Positions 1-8,498 of a DNA stretch of 64,000 nt are shown here, piece after piece (position 1 is the first letter of the stretch; each line of letters starts with the position of its first letter). Below the pieces are notes generated by a model. That model searched no databases. It had not been told where the DNA came from and saw only the letters and a program-made list of their open reading frames with translations. Location: the NCBI RefSeq assembly GCF_002081825.1, contig NZ_MUKU01000018.1, positions 34,732-98,731 on the forward strand. Reading direction: 5' to 3'. The DNA comes from Chromobacterium haemolyticum (GTDB lineage: Bacteria; Pseudomonadota; Gammaproteobacteria; Burkholderiales; Chromobacteriaceae). A program made the position numbers and the translations under genes.

Positions 1-95
1 TTGGCATGGTCGGATTATTGCGCGTCGCCGCGGCGCTTGATAGCGCAAAGAATTGCGCGCCAAGTTCAAATTATTTGAAGGCGAGGCGGCGGGGT

Positions 96-779
96 TCAGC
101 CCAAGGCGTTCTGCTGGCTTTGGTTGCGCAGGTAGTCTTCCAGCGCGTGGCCGGCGGACAGGATGTGGAAGCGGATGAATTCCGAGGCTTCATCTGCCTT
201 GCCTTGGCGCGATAGCTCCAGCAGCTTGCTGTGTTCCTCGTGGGCCCGTTCCATGGTGCGGGTGAACAAGATCTGCATCCGGGTGTAGCGATCGGTCTTA
301 TTGTGCAGTTGCTCGATCAGCGCCAGCGTGTTCGGCCGCTTGGCGGCTCGGTACAGTGCCAGGTGGAAGCGAGAGTTCAACTCGCCCCAGTGGCGCACGT
401 CGTTGTTGCGCAGCGCTTGTTCGAATTCGCGCAAGGTTTGCTGGGCCAGATCGTGATCGGCCTTGGTGTGACAGGGGATGGCGGCTTTAAGAACCGAGCC
501 CTCCAGCATCGCGCGGATTTCCAGCAGCTCCAGCACGTCTTCCAGCGACAACTTGGATACCAGCGCGCCCTTGTGGTCGATGATCTGGATCAGGCCTTCG
601 GCTTCCAGCTGGCGCAGCGCCTCGCGCACCGGCACCCGGCTGACGCCGTATTCATTGGATAGCGCCTCTTGGCGCAATTGTTGGCCATCGGGGAATTCCC
701 CGGAGAGAATGCGCTGGCGCAAGGATTCGGTTACGGCACTGGTGAGCGTCTGGCGCTTGATCGGCTGCATGGTGGTCAT
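96..779 (-). CDS. GntR-family (FCD/FadR-type) transcriptional regulator
   Basis: A 227 aa DNA-binding regulator. Residues 10-75 form a winged helix-turn-helix of GntR type (LRQRILSGEF, then SRVPVREALRQLEAEGL). Residues 85-215 form an all-helical FCD ligand-binding domain with the usual Asp/His pattern (ELNSRFHLALYRAA, HEEHSKLLEL). FCD proteins bind small carboxylic acids with a metal ion, but the ligand cannot be read from sequence. The start at 779 (MTTMQP) is preceded by a good promoter; Met-4 is an alternative. The gene stands alone beside the tRNA operon, so its target is unknown. The family call is firm. Confidence 0.9.
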   Translation of the reverse strand: MTTMQPIKRQTLTSAVTESLRQRILSGEFPDGQQLRQEALSNEYGVSRVPVREALRQLEAEGLIQIIDHKGALVSKLSLEDVLELLEIRAMLEGSVLKAAIPCHTKADHDLAQQTLREFEQALRNNDVRHWGELNSRFHLALYRAAKRPNTLALIEQLHNKTDRYTRMQILFTRTMERAHEEHSKLLELSRQGKADEASEFIRFHILSAGHALEDYLRNQSQQNALG

Positions 780-827
780 GGTGGTGGGTGTCGTCGTCAG
801 TCAAGCGGTGTCATGCAAATGTATTCG

Positions 828-855
828 ATTATACGGAGCTTGAACTGTCAGACAA
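828..855 (-). promoter_or_regulatory. sigma70 promoter of the GntR gene with overlapping palindrome
   Basis: On the minus strand TTGTCT (855-850) and a perfect TATAAT (833-828) are separated by 16 bp. The short inverted repeat GTAT-N6-ATAC (821-834) overlaps the -10 box, which would suit autorepression by the GntR protein. The promoter is seen directly; the operator role is inference. Confidence 0.5.
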
Positions 856-890
856 GGCCCAAAACTGACCTTATGAGTCGCAAAAATGAA

Positions 891-918
891 AAAACCCGGC
901 ATTTGGCCGGGTTTTTGA
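891..918 (-). terminator. Intrinsic terminator of the tRNA operon
   Basis: Stem ACCCGGC / GCCGGGT with a 5-nt loop, followed on the minus strand by a run of T. It lies just past the 3' end of the last tRNA-His gene. Confidence 0.85.
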
Positions 919-923
919 AGATT

Positions 924-1000
924 TGGGGTGGATGATGGGGCTCGAACCCACGACAACAGGAATCACAATCCTGGACTCTACCAACTGAGCTACATCCACC
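924..1000 (-). tRNA. tRNA-His (GTG), copy 2
   Basis: A 77-nt cloverleaf with encoded CCA and the extra 5' G typical of tRNA-His. The anticodon loop TTGTGAT carries anticodon GTG. It is identical in sequence to the copy at 1048-1124. Confidence 0.97.
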
Positions 1001-1047
1001 GCAGAAAGCGGTGAGTCGACGCCATGAAGCGGCAACTTAAAATAGGG

Positions 1048-1124
1048 TGGGGTGGATGATGGGGCTCGAACCCACGACAACAGGAATCACAATCCTGGAC
1101 TCTACCAACTGAGCTACATCCACC
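1048..1124 (-). tRNA. tRNA-His (GTG), copy 1
   Basis: Same 77-nt sequence as the gene at 924-1000, including CCA and anticodon GTG. A 47-bp spacer separates the tandem copies, which indicates a recent local duplication inside the tRNA operon. Confidence 0.97.
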
Positions 1125-1159
1125 ACTGAAAAAACGACTGCATTGTACCACAACTACTT

Positions 1160-1236
1160 TGGCGCGCCCGACAGGACTCGAACCTGTAACCCCCGGCTTA
1201 GAAGGCCGGTGCTCTATCCGGTTGAGCTACGGGCGC
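1160..1236 (-). tRNA. tRNA-Arg (TCT)
   Basis: A 77-nt cloverleaf beginning GCGCCCGTAGC and ending with encoded CCA. The anticodon stem CCGGC/GCCGG encloses the loop CTTCTAA, anticodon TCT. Second gene of the four-gene minus-strand tRNA operon. Confidence 0.96.
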
Positions 1237-1258
1237 TCAGGTCGGGTTTTGCCTCGTC

Positions 1259-1335
1259 TGGTCGGGGCGGCGGGATTCGAACTCGCGACCCCCTGATCCC
1301 AAATCAGGTGCGCTACCAGGCTGCGCTACGCCCCG
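1259..1335 (-). tRNA. tRNA-Pro (TGG)
   Basis: A 77-nt cloverleaf beginning CGGGGCGTAGC, with encoded CCA. The anticodon stem CCTGA/TCAGG encloses TTTGGGA, anticodon TGG. It is the first gene after the operon promoter. Confidence 0.96.
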
Positions 1336-1350
1336 ACGACAGAGACCGCA

Positions 1351-1379
1351 ACTATACGGATGGCGATTTAGGCTGTCAA
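1351..1379 (-). promoter_or_regulatory. Promoter of the tRNA operon
   Basis: On the minus strand TTGACA (1379-1374) and TATAGT (1356-1351) with an ideal 17-bp spacer, 16 bp before tRNA-Pro. It drives Pro-Arg-His-His. The interval 1380-1563 up to folD holds no gene; I see nothing else certain in it. Confidence 0.85.
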
Positions 1380-1563
1380 CACCCGTTTGCAATTAATTTT
1401 AGGCCGGTTGGAGGCGCAATATTGAGAGGACGGCGAGCGGGTTGGTAGTTCCCTTTACTTATCTTGATGTTAAGTCAGTTTTGTTGCGCAGCGGCATTTC
1501 GGAAACGGCCGAAAAATGCGAGAATATGCGCCTTCTTTTTCAGCTTCTTTATGGAACCGGCCC

Positions 1564-2415
1564 ATGGCAGCACAACTGATTGACGGCAAAGCGGTAGCGG
1601 AAAAACTGATCGCCCAAGTGGGCGAGGGCGTGCAGGCGCGCCTGGCCGCGGGCAAGCGCGCCCCGGCGCTGGCGGTGATTCTGGTGGGCGAGGACCCGGC
1701 GTCCGCGGTGTACGTGGGCAGCAAGAAGCGCTCCTGCGAGAAAGCCGGCATCCGTTCCTTGGCCTATGATCTGCCGGCCGGCACCAGCCAACAGGAACTG
1801 CTGGATATCATCGACCGCTTGAACGCCGACGCGGACGTCGACGGCATTCTGGTGCAGCTGCCGCTGCCCAAGCAGATCGATCCGCAGGCGGTGATCGAGC
1901 GCATCGATCCTAAAAAGGATGTTGACGGTTTCCATCCCTATAATATGGGCCGGCTGGCGATCAAGATGCCCTTGCTGCGGCCGTGCACCCCGCGCGGCGT
2001 GATGACGCTGCTGGAAGAGTACGGCATTGATCCCAAGGGCAAGAAGGCGGTGATTGTCGGCGCGTCCAATATCGTAGGCCGTCCGCAGGCGCTGGAAATG
2101 CTGCTGGCGCGCGCCACGGTGACGGTGTGCCACAGCGCCACCGCCGATCTGGCCGCCGAAGTGGCCGCGGCCGACATCGTCGTGGCGGCGGTGGGCATTC
2201 CCAATTTCGTCAAGGGCGAATGGATCAAACCGGGCGCGGTGGTGATCGACGTGGGCATCAACCGTCTGGACAGCGGCAAGCTGTGCGGCGACGTGGAGTT
2301 CGCCGCGGCGGCCGAGCGCGCCGGCTTCATCACCCCGGTGCCGGGCGGCGTGGGGCCGATGACGGTGGCCACCTTGCTGCAGAACACTCTGGATTCCGCC
2401 AATATGCACGCTTGA
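1564..2415 (+). CDS. folD: Bifunctional methylenetetrahydrofolate dehydrogenase / methenyltetrahydrofolate cyclohydrolase
   Basis: A 284 aa cytosolic enzyme of one-carbon metabolism. It oxidises 5,10-methylene-THF with NADP and hydrolyses methenyl-THF to 10-formyl-THF. Visible hallmarks: [14 protein letters not shown] with the catalytic Lys of the cyclohydrolase, the QLPLPKQID segment, the Rossmann signature [16 protein letters not shown], and the C-terminal [16 protein letters not shown] start at [10 protein letters not shown] (1564); an in-frame Met at 1516 adds 16 unconserved residues. The product feeds purU, the next gene. Confidence 0.97.
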   Translation: MAAQLIDGKAVAEKLIAQVGEGVQARLAAGKRAPALAVILVGEDPASAVYVGSKKRSCEKAGIRSLAYDLPAGTSQQELLDIIDRLNADADVDGILVQLPLPKQIDPQAVIERIDPKKDVDGFHPYNMGRLAIKMPLLRPCTPRGVMTLLEEYGIDPKGKKAVIVGASNIVGRPQALEMLLARATVTVCHSATADLAAEVAAADIVVAAVGIPNFVKGEWIKPGAVVIDVGINRLDSGKLCGDVEFAAAAERAGFITPVPGGVGPMTVATLLQNTLDSANMHA

Positions 2416-2436
2416 ACGGCGCGCCGTTCAGCCGAA

Positions 2437-2471
2437 AACGCCATCGCCGCTTCCGCGGCGGCGGCGTTTTT
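2437..2471 (+). terminator. Intrinsic terminator after folD
   Basis: AACGCC-AT-CGCCGC, a TTCC loop, then GCGGCG-GC-GGCGTTTTTG: a GC-rich stem with a T run, 22 bp past the folD stop. folD and purU are therefore probably separate transcripts. Confidence 0.75.
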
Positions 2472-2577
2472 GTTTTATCGGCGGGCGATAGGGCCGGCGC
2501 TTGCAAACAAAGCGAGACGTTGGCGGCCCGGCTATCGTAAAATCGACGGTTTTAGTTCGCAGTAAGCAAATCCGATC

Positions 2578-3441
2578 ATGAGTCAAGACAAGCAGTCGGC
2601 CACGCTGTTGATCAGCGCGCCGGACAAGAAGGGCCTGGTGGCGGCCATCGCCAACTTCCTGATGACCTACAACGCCAACATCATGCACGCGGACCAGCAT
2701 CAGGACACCAGCGAAAACCTGTTTCTGATGCGGGTGCAGTGGGACGTGAACGGCTTCACCCTGCCGATGGAGAACTTCGCCGCCGCCTTCCAGCCGATTG
2801 CCGACGAACACGCGATGAACTGGAAAGTGTCGCTGTCCACCCGCAAGCCGCGGATGGCCATCTTCGTGTCGCAGTACGAGCACTGCCTGGTGGACCTGAT
2901 GCACCGCTGGCGCATCGGCGAACTGGACTGCGAGATTCCGCTGGTGATTTCCAACCACGAAACCTGCCGCCGGCTGGTGGAGTTCAACGGTATCCCCTTC
3001 CATGTGATCAAGGTCACCAAGGACAACAAGGTCGAGGCCGAGGCCGAGCAGTTCCGCTTGTTGGAAGAAGCCGGCGTGGACTTCATCGTGCTGGCTCGTT
3101 ATATGCAGATTCTGTCGCACAAGTTTGTCGAGCGGTATCCGGACCGGGTGATCAACATCCATCACAGCTTCTTGCCCGCCTTCGATGGCGCCAAGCCCTA
3201 CCACCGCGCTTTTGCGCGCGGGGTAAAGCTGATCGGGGCCACCAGCCACTATGTGACCGAGGACCTGGACGAAGGCCCGATCATTGAGCAGGAAGTCACC
3301 CGCATTTCTCATCGCGACGAGGTGGACGACTTGATCCAGAAAGGCCGCGATCTGGAGAAAGTGGTGCTGTCGCGCGCCGTGCGCTGGCATATGGACAACC
3401 GCGTGCTGTCCTATAACAACAAGACGGTAGTCTTTGACTGA
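2578..3441 (+). CDS. purU: Formyltetrahydrofolate deformylase
   Basis: A 287 aa enzyme hydrolysing 10-formyl-THF to formate and THF, balancing the folate one-carbon pool. Residues 8-80 form an ACT regulatory domain (LLISAPDKKGLVAAIANFL). Residues 93-285 form a formyltransferase-like catalytic domain with the hallmark Asn-His-Asp region INIHHSFLPAFDGAKPYHRA and a conserved Asp in YVTEDLDEGPIIEQ. Length matches E. coli PurU (280 aa). Its position next to folD fits shared folate metabolism. Confidence 0.96.
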   Translation: MSQDKQSATLLISAPDKKGLVAAIANFLMTYNANIMHADQHQDTSENLFLMRVQWDVNGFTLPMENFAAAFQPIADEHAMNWKVSLSTRKPRMAIFVSQYEHCLVDLMHRWRIGELDCEIPLVISNHETCRRLVEFNGIPFHVIKVTKDNKVEAEAEQFRLLEEAGVDFIVLARYMQILSHKFVERYPDRVINIHHSFLPAFDGAKPYHRAFARGVKLIGATSHYVTEDLDEGPIIEQEVTRISHRDEVDDLIQKGRDLEKVVLSRAVRWHMDNRVLSYNNKTVVFD

Positions 3442-3449
3442 GAGCGGAC

Positions 3450-4031
3450 ATGCGCCTGCTGATTGACGATGTGGTGGATTTGCTTCGCTTCCGGGTCAAG
3501 CCCCTGGACGAGTATCAGTATCCGCGCTGGCAGACCCTGCTGTTTCTGATGGCGCTGGGCCTGGTGGCCAGCGCCGACACGGCCGAACTGGGCAACAACC
3601 TGACTGGCCGCATGCTGTTCATGGTGTTGTTCACCTTGGCGGAAACTCTGTGCTTCGCCGGCTTCATCGGTTTATGGCTGCGTTTTGCCAAATGGGACGG
3701 TCATGGCTCGCTGTTCGGCCTGGTGGCGGTGGCCAGCGGCCTGCAGTTCGTCGAGCCGCTGACCAGCTGGTTGCCGGACGACGCGGCGCTGGCGGTCAAC
3801 GCGGTGTTGTCCATCTTCGGCATTCTGGTGCTGGTCAACGCGCTGGCCGTGGTGTCCGGCATTCACCGGCTGCGGGTGGCGCTGGGCGTCTTGTTGTTCG
3901 CGCCGGTGGCCATGGTGTTGCTGGCCGGGGCTTTGTCGTTGGGTTCGGCCGCGGGTTGGGTGAATTTGCCGGCGGGTGTGGCGGACAGCGCGCGCGGGGC
4001 GGAAAGCTCGGCGCCCATTGCCGGCATCTGA
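3450..4031 (+). CDS. Membrane protein of unknown function
   Basis: A 193 aa protein with four or five hydrophobic helices (about 28-45, 53-75, 83-100, 112-135 and 142-165) and a small soluble N-terminus (MRLLIDDVVDLLRFRVKP). The Ala/Gly/Ser-rich tail is poorly conserved in character. The start lies 8 bp after the purU stop, so the two are probably co-transcribed. I do not recognise a named family; the general plan resembles small Yip1-like inner-membrane proteins, but that is a guess. Confidence 0.65.
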   Translation: MRLLIDDVVDLLRFRVKPLDEYQYPRWQTLLFLMALGLVASADTAELGNNLTGRMLFMVLFTLAETLCFAGFIGLWLRFAKWDGHGSLFGLVAVASGLQFVEPLTSWLPDDAALAVNAVLSIFGILVLVNALAVVSGIHRLRVALGVLLFAPVAMVLLAGALSLGSAAGWVNLPAGVADSARGAESSAPIAGI

Positions 4032-4063
4032 GCCGCATCGGGAGCCGCATCGGGAGCCGGAAA

Positions 4064-4095
4064 AAAACAGGACATGCCTAGGCATGTCCTGTTTT
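4064..4095. terminator. Bidirectional terminator
   Basis: Perfect inverted repeat AAAACAGGACATGCC-TA-GGCATGTCCTGTTTT between convergent genes. The A and T flanks let it work in both directions. Confidence 0.85.
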
Positions 4096-4112
4096 CCGTT
4101 GCGGGGCGGCAT

Positions 4113-4598
4113 TCAGTCCACTTTGGCGATGTCCACCTTGGCGATGTAGCGGGCCAGCCCCAGCAAAGCGCGCAGCGCGTCGCCCTTGGCCGTGACCTCG
4201 CCGCGCAGCCGCGCGTAGCGGCGCAGGATGGCGCGGCCTTCTATGAACAAATCCATATCGGTGTCCGGCGACGATACCAGCGCGATGCGTTCGATCTCTC
4301 CCTGCGGGCGCGGCTGACCCTGCGCTATGCACAGGTAAACCTTGTGCGCGTTGAACGGGGTGATGTGATCGAACAGGTACAGCATGGAGTTGATGCGCAA
4401 GCCGGTTTCTTCCCGCACTTCGCGGATCAGCGCCTGAGAGCGCAATTCACCGCGGGCGGCTTTGCCGCCAGGAAGATTGTAGCGGCCGCCTCTGGCCGCA
4501 GTGACCAGCACGCCATCGGGTAGCTCGATAATGGCGGTTGCGCGCCTGGCCAGGTCAGCGGGCAGGCGCTCGTTTCTTTTTTCTTCCAAAACGCTCAT
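4113..4598 (-). CDS. NUDIX hydrolase
   Basis: A 161 aa protein with a complete NUDIX box, GKAARGE-x7-REVREETGL (about residues 45-66), which binds Mg2+ and hydrolyses a nucleoside diphosphate linked to another group. The substrate is not predictable. The C-terminus carries a small in-frame tandem duplication (AKVDIAKVD). The gene is single, ends at the bidirectional terminator, and is preceded by the repeat-bearing gap 4599-4980. Confidence 0.9.
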   Translation of the reverse strand: MSVLEEKRNERLPADLARRATAIIELPDGVLVTAARGGRYNLPGGKAARGELRSQALIREVREETGLRINSMLYLFDHITPFNAHKVYLCIAQGQPRPQGEIERIALVSSPDTDMDLFIEGRAILRRYARLRGEVTAKGDALRALLGLARYIAKVDIAKVD

Positions 4599-4779
4599 TC
4601 TTCAAAAAATTAGTTAGGGCCACTGTCGAGAGCGGCCCTGGATATTATTCTTCCGATTCTAAAGCACTAGACCGATCAGTCCAATAAGCTGTGCTCAAAA
4701 TTTGTTCAAATATAGGATTGGAATCCGATTTATTGCAGTGATATGCGTTTTGAAAATTGGCTTGAAATATTTGGAGGGT

Positions 4780-4874
4780 GTTTACGATCTCGAAAGCCAA
4801 GTGGGGGCGCAAGGCGCACTCGCCGGGCCACGTCTCGCGGTATCGCCACAGCGCAGCAGATCGTAAGCAGGTAG
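4780..4874. repeat. Degenerate MITE-like repeat (family member R1)
   Basis: Contains GTTTACGATCTCG at one end, the family core CGGTATCGCCACAGCGCAGC and the closing CAGATCGTAAGCAGGTAGAG. It matches the family seen intact at 23704-23846 but is diverged. It occupies much of the gene-free gap 4599-4980. The rest of that gap (4600-4780) is unusually AT-rich for the region and shows no convincing gene. Confidence 0.55.
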
Positions 4875-4980
4875 AGCCGCTAACAAAACTCAGTTTCACG
4901 GCTGAGACAAGGCGCGCCGACGCAGGCAGTACTTGAGTACGGCAAGTCGGCGCAACGCAGCATCAGGGGGGGTAACGGGG

Positions 4981-5802
4981 CTAAATCAGCTTGATCAGCA
5001 GGCCACCCAGACCCACCAGCAGGCAGTAGTAGCCAAATGGCCGCAAGGATTCGATCTCGCTTTTCTTGAAGTAGCGCATCAAAAAAGCCGTGCTGGCGTA
5101 AGCGCAGGCGCCGGACAGCAGGCCGCAGGCCAGAAGCAGCCCTGCCGAAGCTTGGCTGTGCGCCAGCTTGGGCACTTCCAATACGCCGGCGGCAGCGATG
5201 ATGGGGGTGGCCAGCAGGAAAGAGAAACGCGCGGACGAGGCGTAATCCAGGCCGTGAGCGAGGCCGGCCACCAGGGTGGCGCCGGAGCGGGAGAAGCCGG
5301 GCAGCAGGGCCAGGGCCTGGCCCGCGCCTATCTTGATTGCGCCGGACAAGCTCAACTTGTCCAGGTCCAAATGGGATTGTTTCCCTTTCAGGCGATCTCC
5401 CCAGAGCAGGAGTAGACCGTTCAGGCTGAGGAAGATCAGCACCGCGGTGGCGCTGGCGAACAGCGCGCGCAGCTGCTTCTCCAGCAGCAGGCCCAGCAGG
5501 CCGGCGGGAATGGTGCCGGCGATCAACAGCCACATTAGCCGAGCTTCCGGGTTGTCGGCTTTGCCTCGGGCTTTCAGGAAGCCGCCTATCAATCTCAGCC
5601 AGTCGCGGCGGAAATACAGCAATAGCGCGGCGGCGGTGCCCAAGTGCAGCACCACCATGAAGGGCAGGAAGTCCGGGCTTGTGCGGTTGATGGACCAGTG
5701 CAGCCAGTCCGGTATCAGCACACCGTGCCCCAGGCTGCTGATGGGGAAAAGTTCGCTGACGCCTTGGATGACGGCAAACAGCAGGGCTTCTATAGGATTC
5801 AT
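4981..5802 (-). CDS. uppP: Undecaprenyl-diphosphatase
   Basis: A 273 aa inner-membrane enzyme that dephosphorylates undecaprenyl diphosphate to recycle the lipid carrier for cell-wall synthesis; it also affects bacitracin resistance (old name bacA). About eight membrane helices. The BacA signature is visible: an N-terminal region (AVIQGVSELFPISSLGH) and the catalytic second region LLPGFSRSGATL with Ser-Arg-Ser. The first motif reads GVSELFPISSLGH where many homologues have GLTEFLPISSTGH, which is the subtype often called UppP2. The start at 5802 follows an AGGA-like site. It lies downstream of the UPF0149 gene. Confidence 0.93.
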   Translation of the reverse strand: MNPIEALLFAVIQGVSELFPISSLGHGVLIPDWLHWSINRTSPDFLPFMVVLHLGTAAALLLYFRRDWLRLIGGFLKARGKADNPEARLMWLLIAGTIPAGLLGLLLEKQLRALFASATAVLIFLSLNGLLLLWGDRLKGKQSHLDLDKLSLSGAIKIGAGQALALLPGFSRSGATLVAGLAHGLDYASSARFSFLLATPIIAAAGVLEVPKLAHSQASAGLLLACGLLSGACAYASTAFLMRYFKKSEIESLRPFGYYCLLVGLGGLLIKLI

Positions 5803-5879
5803 GGCGGGTCCTGTGGCGGTGGGCGGCGGCTTGCGCCGGCCTGCTTATCAACGCCGCCGCCGCGGACCGGTTGACCGGC

Positions 5880-6497
5880 TCAGTTGCGCTGCCTGCGCTC
5901 CAGCTCCTGTTCCTCCTCTTCCAGACGCCGGCGAATGGCGGAGAAGAAGCGGTGAATGCCGTGCACAGACTCGGACAGCTCGGCCAGGCATTGTTGGCGT
6001 CGCTCGGGCGTCAGCGCGGGCACTTGCACTTCCGGGGCCGGATTGCGCTCGAAAGCCAGGGTCAGGATGGGCTCCAGCAGCGGTGCCTGTTCCGGATCGT
6101 CGAACAGCAGGCCCCAGTCCTCGTTCAGCAACTGCATGCCTTCGGAAAAGCCTTCGGCCCAGTCGTTGCCGCGGATCTCGCCGGCGGCGTCTGGCTCCAG
6201 CCAGGGTTGGAAGGCGCCGTCCTCGCGCAGCGCGGCGGAGATGTCCAGCCAATGCCCCATCAGCAGCTTGGCGAACTGTTCCAGCGCCTTGTCGCTGGGA
6301 AAGGCGGAATCGTCGTCGAAGGCGTCGCCGATGATGAGGGGCAGGCATTCGGTCGGCTTGATCTGCTCCGGACCGCTGAGCAGGGCGGCGAAAAAGCCGT
6401 CCAGGCGCTCCAGGTTCATGCCATGTTGCGGCAGAAAGCGGTTCAGGGTGGAGGCCAGGCGTTGGTAGTCGGCGTCGGAAAGCGGGGTATGGCTCAT
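5880..6497 (-). CDS. UPF0149 / YecA-family protein without SEC-C tail
   Basis: A 205 aa soluble acidic protein. Residues 10-150 match the YecA/YgfB fold: LNRFLPQHGMNLERLDGFFAALLSGP, a WAEGFSEGMQLL segment and ILTLAFE. The C-terminus (160-205) is a charged helix ending LEEEEQELERRQRN. It lacks the zinc-binding SEC-C motif seen in its paralogue at 28714-29385. The molecular role is unknown. It lies 77 bp upstream of uppP on the same strand and may share its transcript. Confidence 0.82.
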   Translation of the reverse strand: MSHTPLSDADYQRLASTLNRFLPQHGMNLERLDGFFAALLSGPEQIKPTECLPLIIGDAFDDDSAFPSDKALEQFAKLLMGHWLDISAALREDGAFQPWLEPDAAGEIRGNDWAEGFSEGMQLLNEDWGLLFDDPEQAPLLEPILTLAFERNPAPEVQVPALTPERRQQCLAELSESVHGIHRFFSAIRRRLEEEEQELERRQRN

Positions 6498-6651
6498 GGC
6501 GGACCAGGGCTAGGGGGGAAAAGCCCATTATCCGCCATCTGGCGGCGGAGCGCATCGCCAGCCGCGCGGCGCTTAACAATCGCGATGCGGAGGGCTTGAC
6601 GGCTCTGTTACAATTGTTCTTTTTTGACCCAACCTCCAATAGGTTTCCATC

Positions 6652-8025
6652 ATGTTGACCGTGTATAACACCCTGACCCGCCAGAAAGAAGAGTTCAAAC
6701 CCATCGAGCCCGGCAAGGTGTGTATGTACGTGTGCGGCATGACGGTGTACGACCTCTGTCATATCGGCCACGCGCGCATGCTGACGGCCTTCGACCTGAT
6801 CTACCGCTGGTTCGCCGCTTCCGGCTACGACGTCAATTACGTGCGCAACATCACCGATATCGAGGACAAGATCATCAAGCGCGCCGCCGAGCGCGGCATC
6901 CTGCCGCAGCAATTGGTGGAAGAGACCATCGCCGACATGCATCAGGACGCGGCGGCGCTGGGCCTGTTGCCGCCCACCTTTGAGCCGCGCGCCACTCAGC
7001 ACGTGCCCGGCATGGTGGCCTTGATCGAAAAGTTGATCGTCAACGGCAAGGCCTACGCCGCCGACAACGGCGACGTATATTACGCTGTGCGCGAGTTCGA
7101 GGGTTACGGCAAATTGTCCGGCCGCACCCTGGACAAGCTGCGCGCCGGCGAGCGGGTGGAAGTGGACCCGCACAAGCGCGACCCGCTGGACTTCGTGCTG
7201 TGGAAGGCCGCCAAGCCGGGCGAGCCGTCCTGGGACAGCCCATGGGGACAGGGGCGTCCGGGTTGGCACATCGAGTGCTCGGTGATGAGCTGCCACCATC
7301 TGGGCGAGCAGTTCGACATCCACGGAGGCGGCGAGGATCTGCAGTTCCCGCATCATGAGAACGAAATCGCCCAGTCCGAGGGCGCTCACGGCCACCAGTA
7401 CGTCAATTACTGGCTGCACAACGGCTTCATCAACGTCGACGGCGAGAAAATGTCCAAATCGCTGGGCAATTTCTTCACCATCCGCGACGTGCTGGGCCAT
7501 TTCGACGGCGAGGTGATCCGCTTCTTCATCGTGCGCAGCCATTACCGCAGCCCGGTGAACTACACCGACAGTATTCTCGTCGACGCCAAGCACGGCCTGA
7601 CCCGGCTCTACACCGCCTTGCGCGGCTTGGAGCTGCCGGCTTCCACAGGCATAGACTGGAAGGACCCGTTCGCCGCTCGTTTCCAGGCGGCGATGAACGA
7701 CGACTTCAATTCCTCTGAGGCGGTGGCGGTGCTGTACGAACTGGCCGGCGAAGTCAACAAGAGCCGCGATCCGCGTCAGGCGCGCCTGCTGAAGGACTTG
7801 GGCGGCGTGTTGGGTCTGTTGCAGCGCGACCCGGAAGACTTCCTCAAGGGCGGCGTCAGCGCCGGCGAGTTGACGGCCGAAGCCGTGGAAGCGTTGATCC
7901 AGGCGCGCAAGGACGCGCGCGCGGCCAAGAACTGGGCGGAATCCGACCGTATCCGCGATGAGTTGATCGCCAAGGGCATTGTGCTGGAGGACGGCGCCCA
8001 GGGCACTATCTGGCGTCGCGCCTGA
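6652..8025 (+). CDS. cysS: Cysteinyl-tRNA synthetase
   Basis: A 457 aa class I aminoacyl-tRNA synthetase charging tRNA-Cys. The HIGH motif appears as HIGHAR (residues 37-42) and the KMSKS loop as [10 protein letters not shown] (about 264-273). Zinc ligands include Cys-28 (VCGMTVYD), a Cys in [14 protein letters not shown] and nearby His/Glu. Length equals E. coli CysS (461 aa). The start at 6652 follows AATAGG and a T-rich leader. Certain. Confidence 0.98.
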   Translation: MLTVYNTLTRQKEEFKPIEPGKVCMYVCGMTVYDLCHIGHARMLTAFDLIYRWFAASGYDVNYVRNITDIEDKIIKRAAERGILPQQLVEETIADMHQDAAALGLLPPTFEPRATQHVPGMVALIEKLIVNGKAYAADNGDVYYAVREFEGYGKLSGRTLDKLRAGERVEVDPHKRDPLDFVLWKAAKPGEPSWDSPWGQGRPGWHIECSVMSCHHLGEQFDIHGGGEDLQFPHHENEIAQSEGAHGHQYVNYWLHNGFINVDGEKMSKSLGNFFTIRDVLGHFDGEVIRFFIVRSHYRSPVNYTDSILVDAKHGLTRLYTALRGLELPASTGIDWKDPFAARFQAAMNDDFNSSEAVAVLYELAGEVNKSRDPRQARLLKDLGGVLGLLQRDPEDFLKGGVSAGELTAEAVEALIQARKDARAAKNWAESDRIRDELIAKGIVLEDGAQGTIWRRA

Positions 8026-8060
8026 GCTGTCGCCGCCGTGGTTGGCAGTGGATTTGGCAC

Positions 8061-8089
8061 TTGTCAAGCGGCGGCAAAGCGCGGATAAT
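8061..8089 (+). promoter_or_regulatory. Promoter of rpmE
   Basis: TTGTCA (8061-8066), a 17-bp spacer, then GATAAT (8084-8089). Transcription would start near 8096, giving a leader of about 50 nt that contains the hairpin at 8107-8127. Confidence 0.65.
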
Positions 8090-8106
8090 CGATAGTTTCG
8101 CAAGCA

Positions 8107-8127
8107 GTACAGGCAAATCCCCTGTAC
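8107..8127 (+). promoter_or_regulatory. Hairpin in the rpmE 5' leader, candidate L31 autoregulatory leader
   Basis: Perfect 7-bp stem GTACAGG / CCTGTAC with loop CAAATCC in the predicted 5' UTR, 20 nt before the rpmE start. L31 leader motifs are known in several bacterial groups; whether this hairpin binds L31 is inference. Confidence 0.4.
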
Positions 8128-8147
8128 CCGATTTGAAAGGAAGACAC

Positions 8148-8363
8148 ATGAAAACCGATATTCACCCGAATTACAAAGATCTGACTGTTACCTGCTCCTG
8201 CGGTAGCCAGTTCGTGACCAAGTCGACCATGTCCAAGGACGCGTTCGGCATTGAAGTTTGCTCCAACTGCCACCCGTTCTACACCGGCAAGCAGAAGATC
8301 GTCGACACCGCCGGTCGCGTTGACAAGTTCAACCAAAAGTTCGGCGGCTTCTTCAAGCGCTAA
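8148..8363 (+). CDS. rpmE: 50S ribosomal protein L31, zinc-binding form
   Basis: A 71 aa protein of the large ribosomal subunit. Four cysteines (CSC near residue 16 and CSNC near 37-40) make the zinc-binding C+ type. The motif HPFYTGKQK is diagnostic. An in-frame Met at 8061 would add 29 residues, but it lies within the promoter; the start at 8148 follows GAAAGGAAGACAC, a good ribosome site. Confidence 0.97.
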   Translation: MKTDIHPNYKDLTVTCSCGSQFVTKSTMSKDAFGIEVCSNCHPFYTGKQKIVDTAGRVDKFNQKFGGFFKR

Positions 8364-8387
8364 GCGCGGAGCGAGTTGGACACCCAG

Positions 8388-8414
8388 AAAAAGGCAGCCC
8401 AGGCTGCCTTTTTT
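8388..8414 (+). terminator. Intrinsic terminator after rpmE
   Basis: AAAAGGCAGCC-CA-GGCTGCCTTTTTT, 25 bp past the stop codon: a strong stem with a T tract. Confidence 0.88.
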
Positions 8415-8498
8415 CTATGATTCCGGCGCGCGGCCGGTTGCAGGTCCTGGCAGATCCCCGCCGGACGCGCGCGTATCCACATCTGCAAGGTTGAGGCC

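Noticed and set aside
43..58. GCGCAA-AGAA-TTGCGC hairpin as terminator of the GntR gene
   Set aside because: There is no T run on the minus-strand side, and the stem is short.
4645..4899. Minus-strand reading frame of 84 codons in the uppP-NUDIX gap
   Set aside because: Half of it lies in a degenerate repeat, there is no ribosome site, and the residue pattern is not protein-like.
5848..8103. Long minus-strand frame of 751 codons opposite cysS
   Set aside because: It is an antisense shadow produced by high GC and codon bias of cysS and the UPF0149 gene; no family motif.
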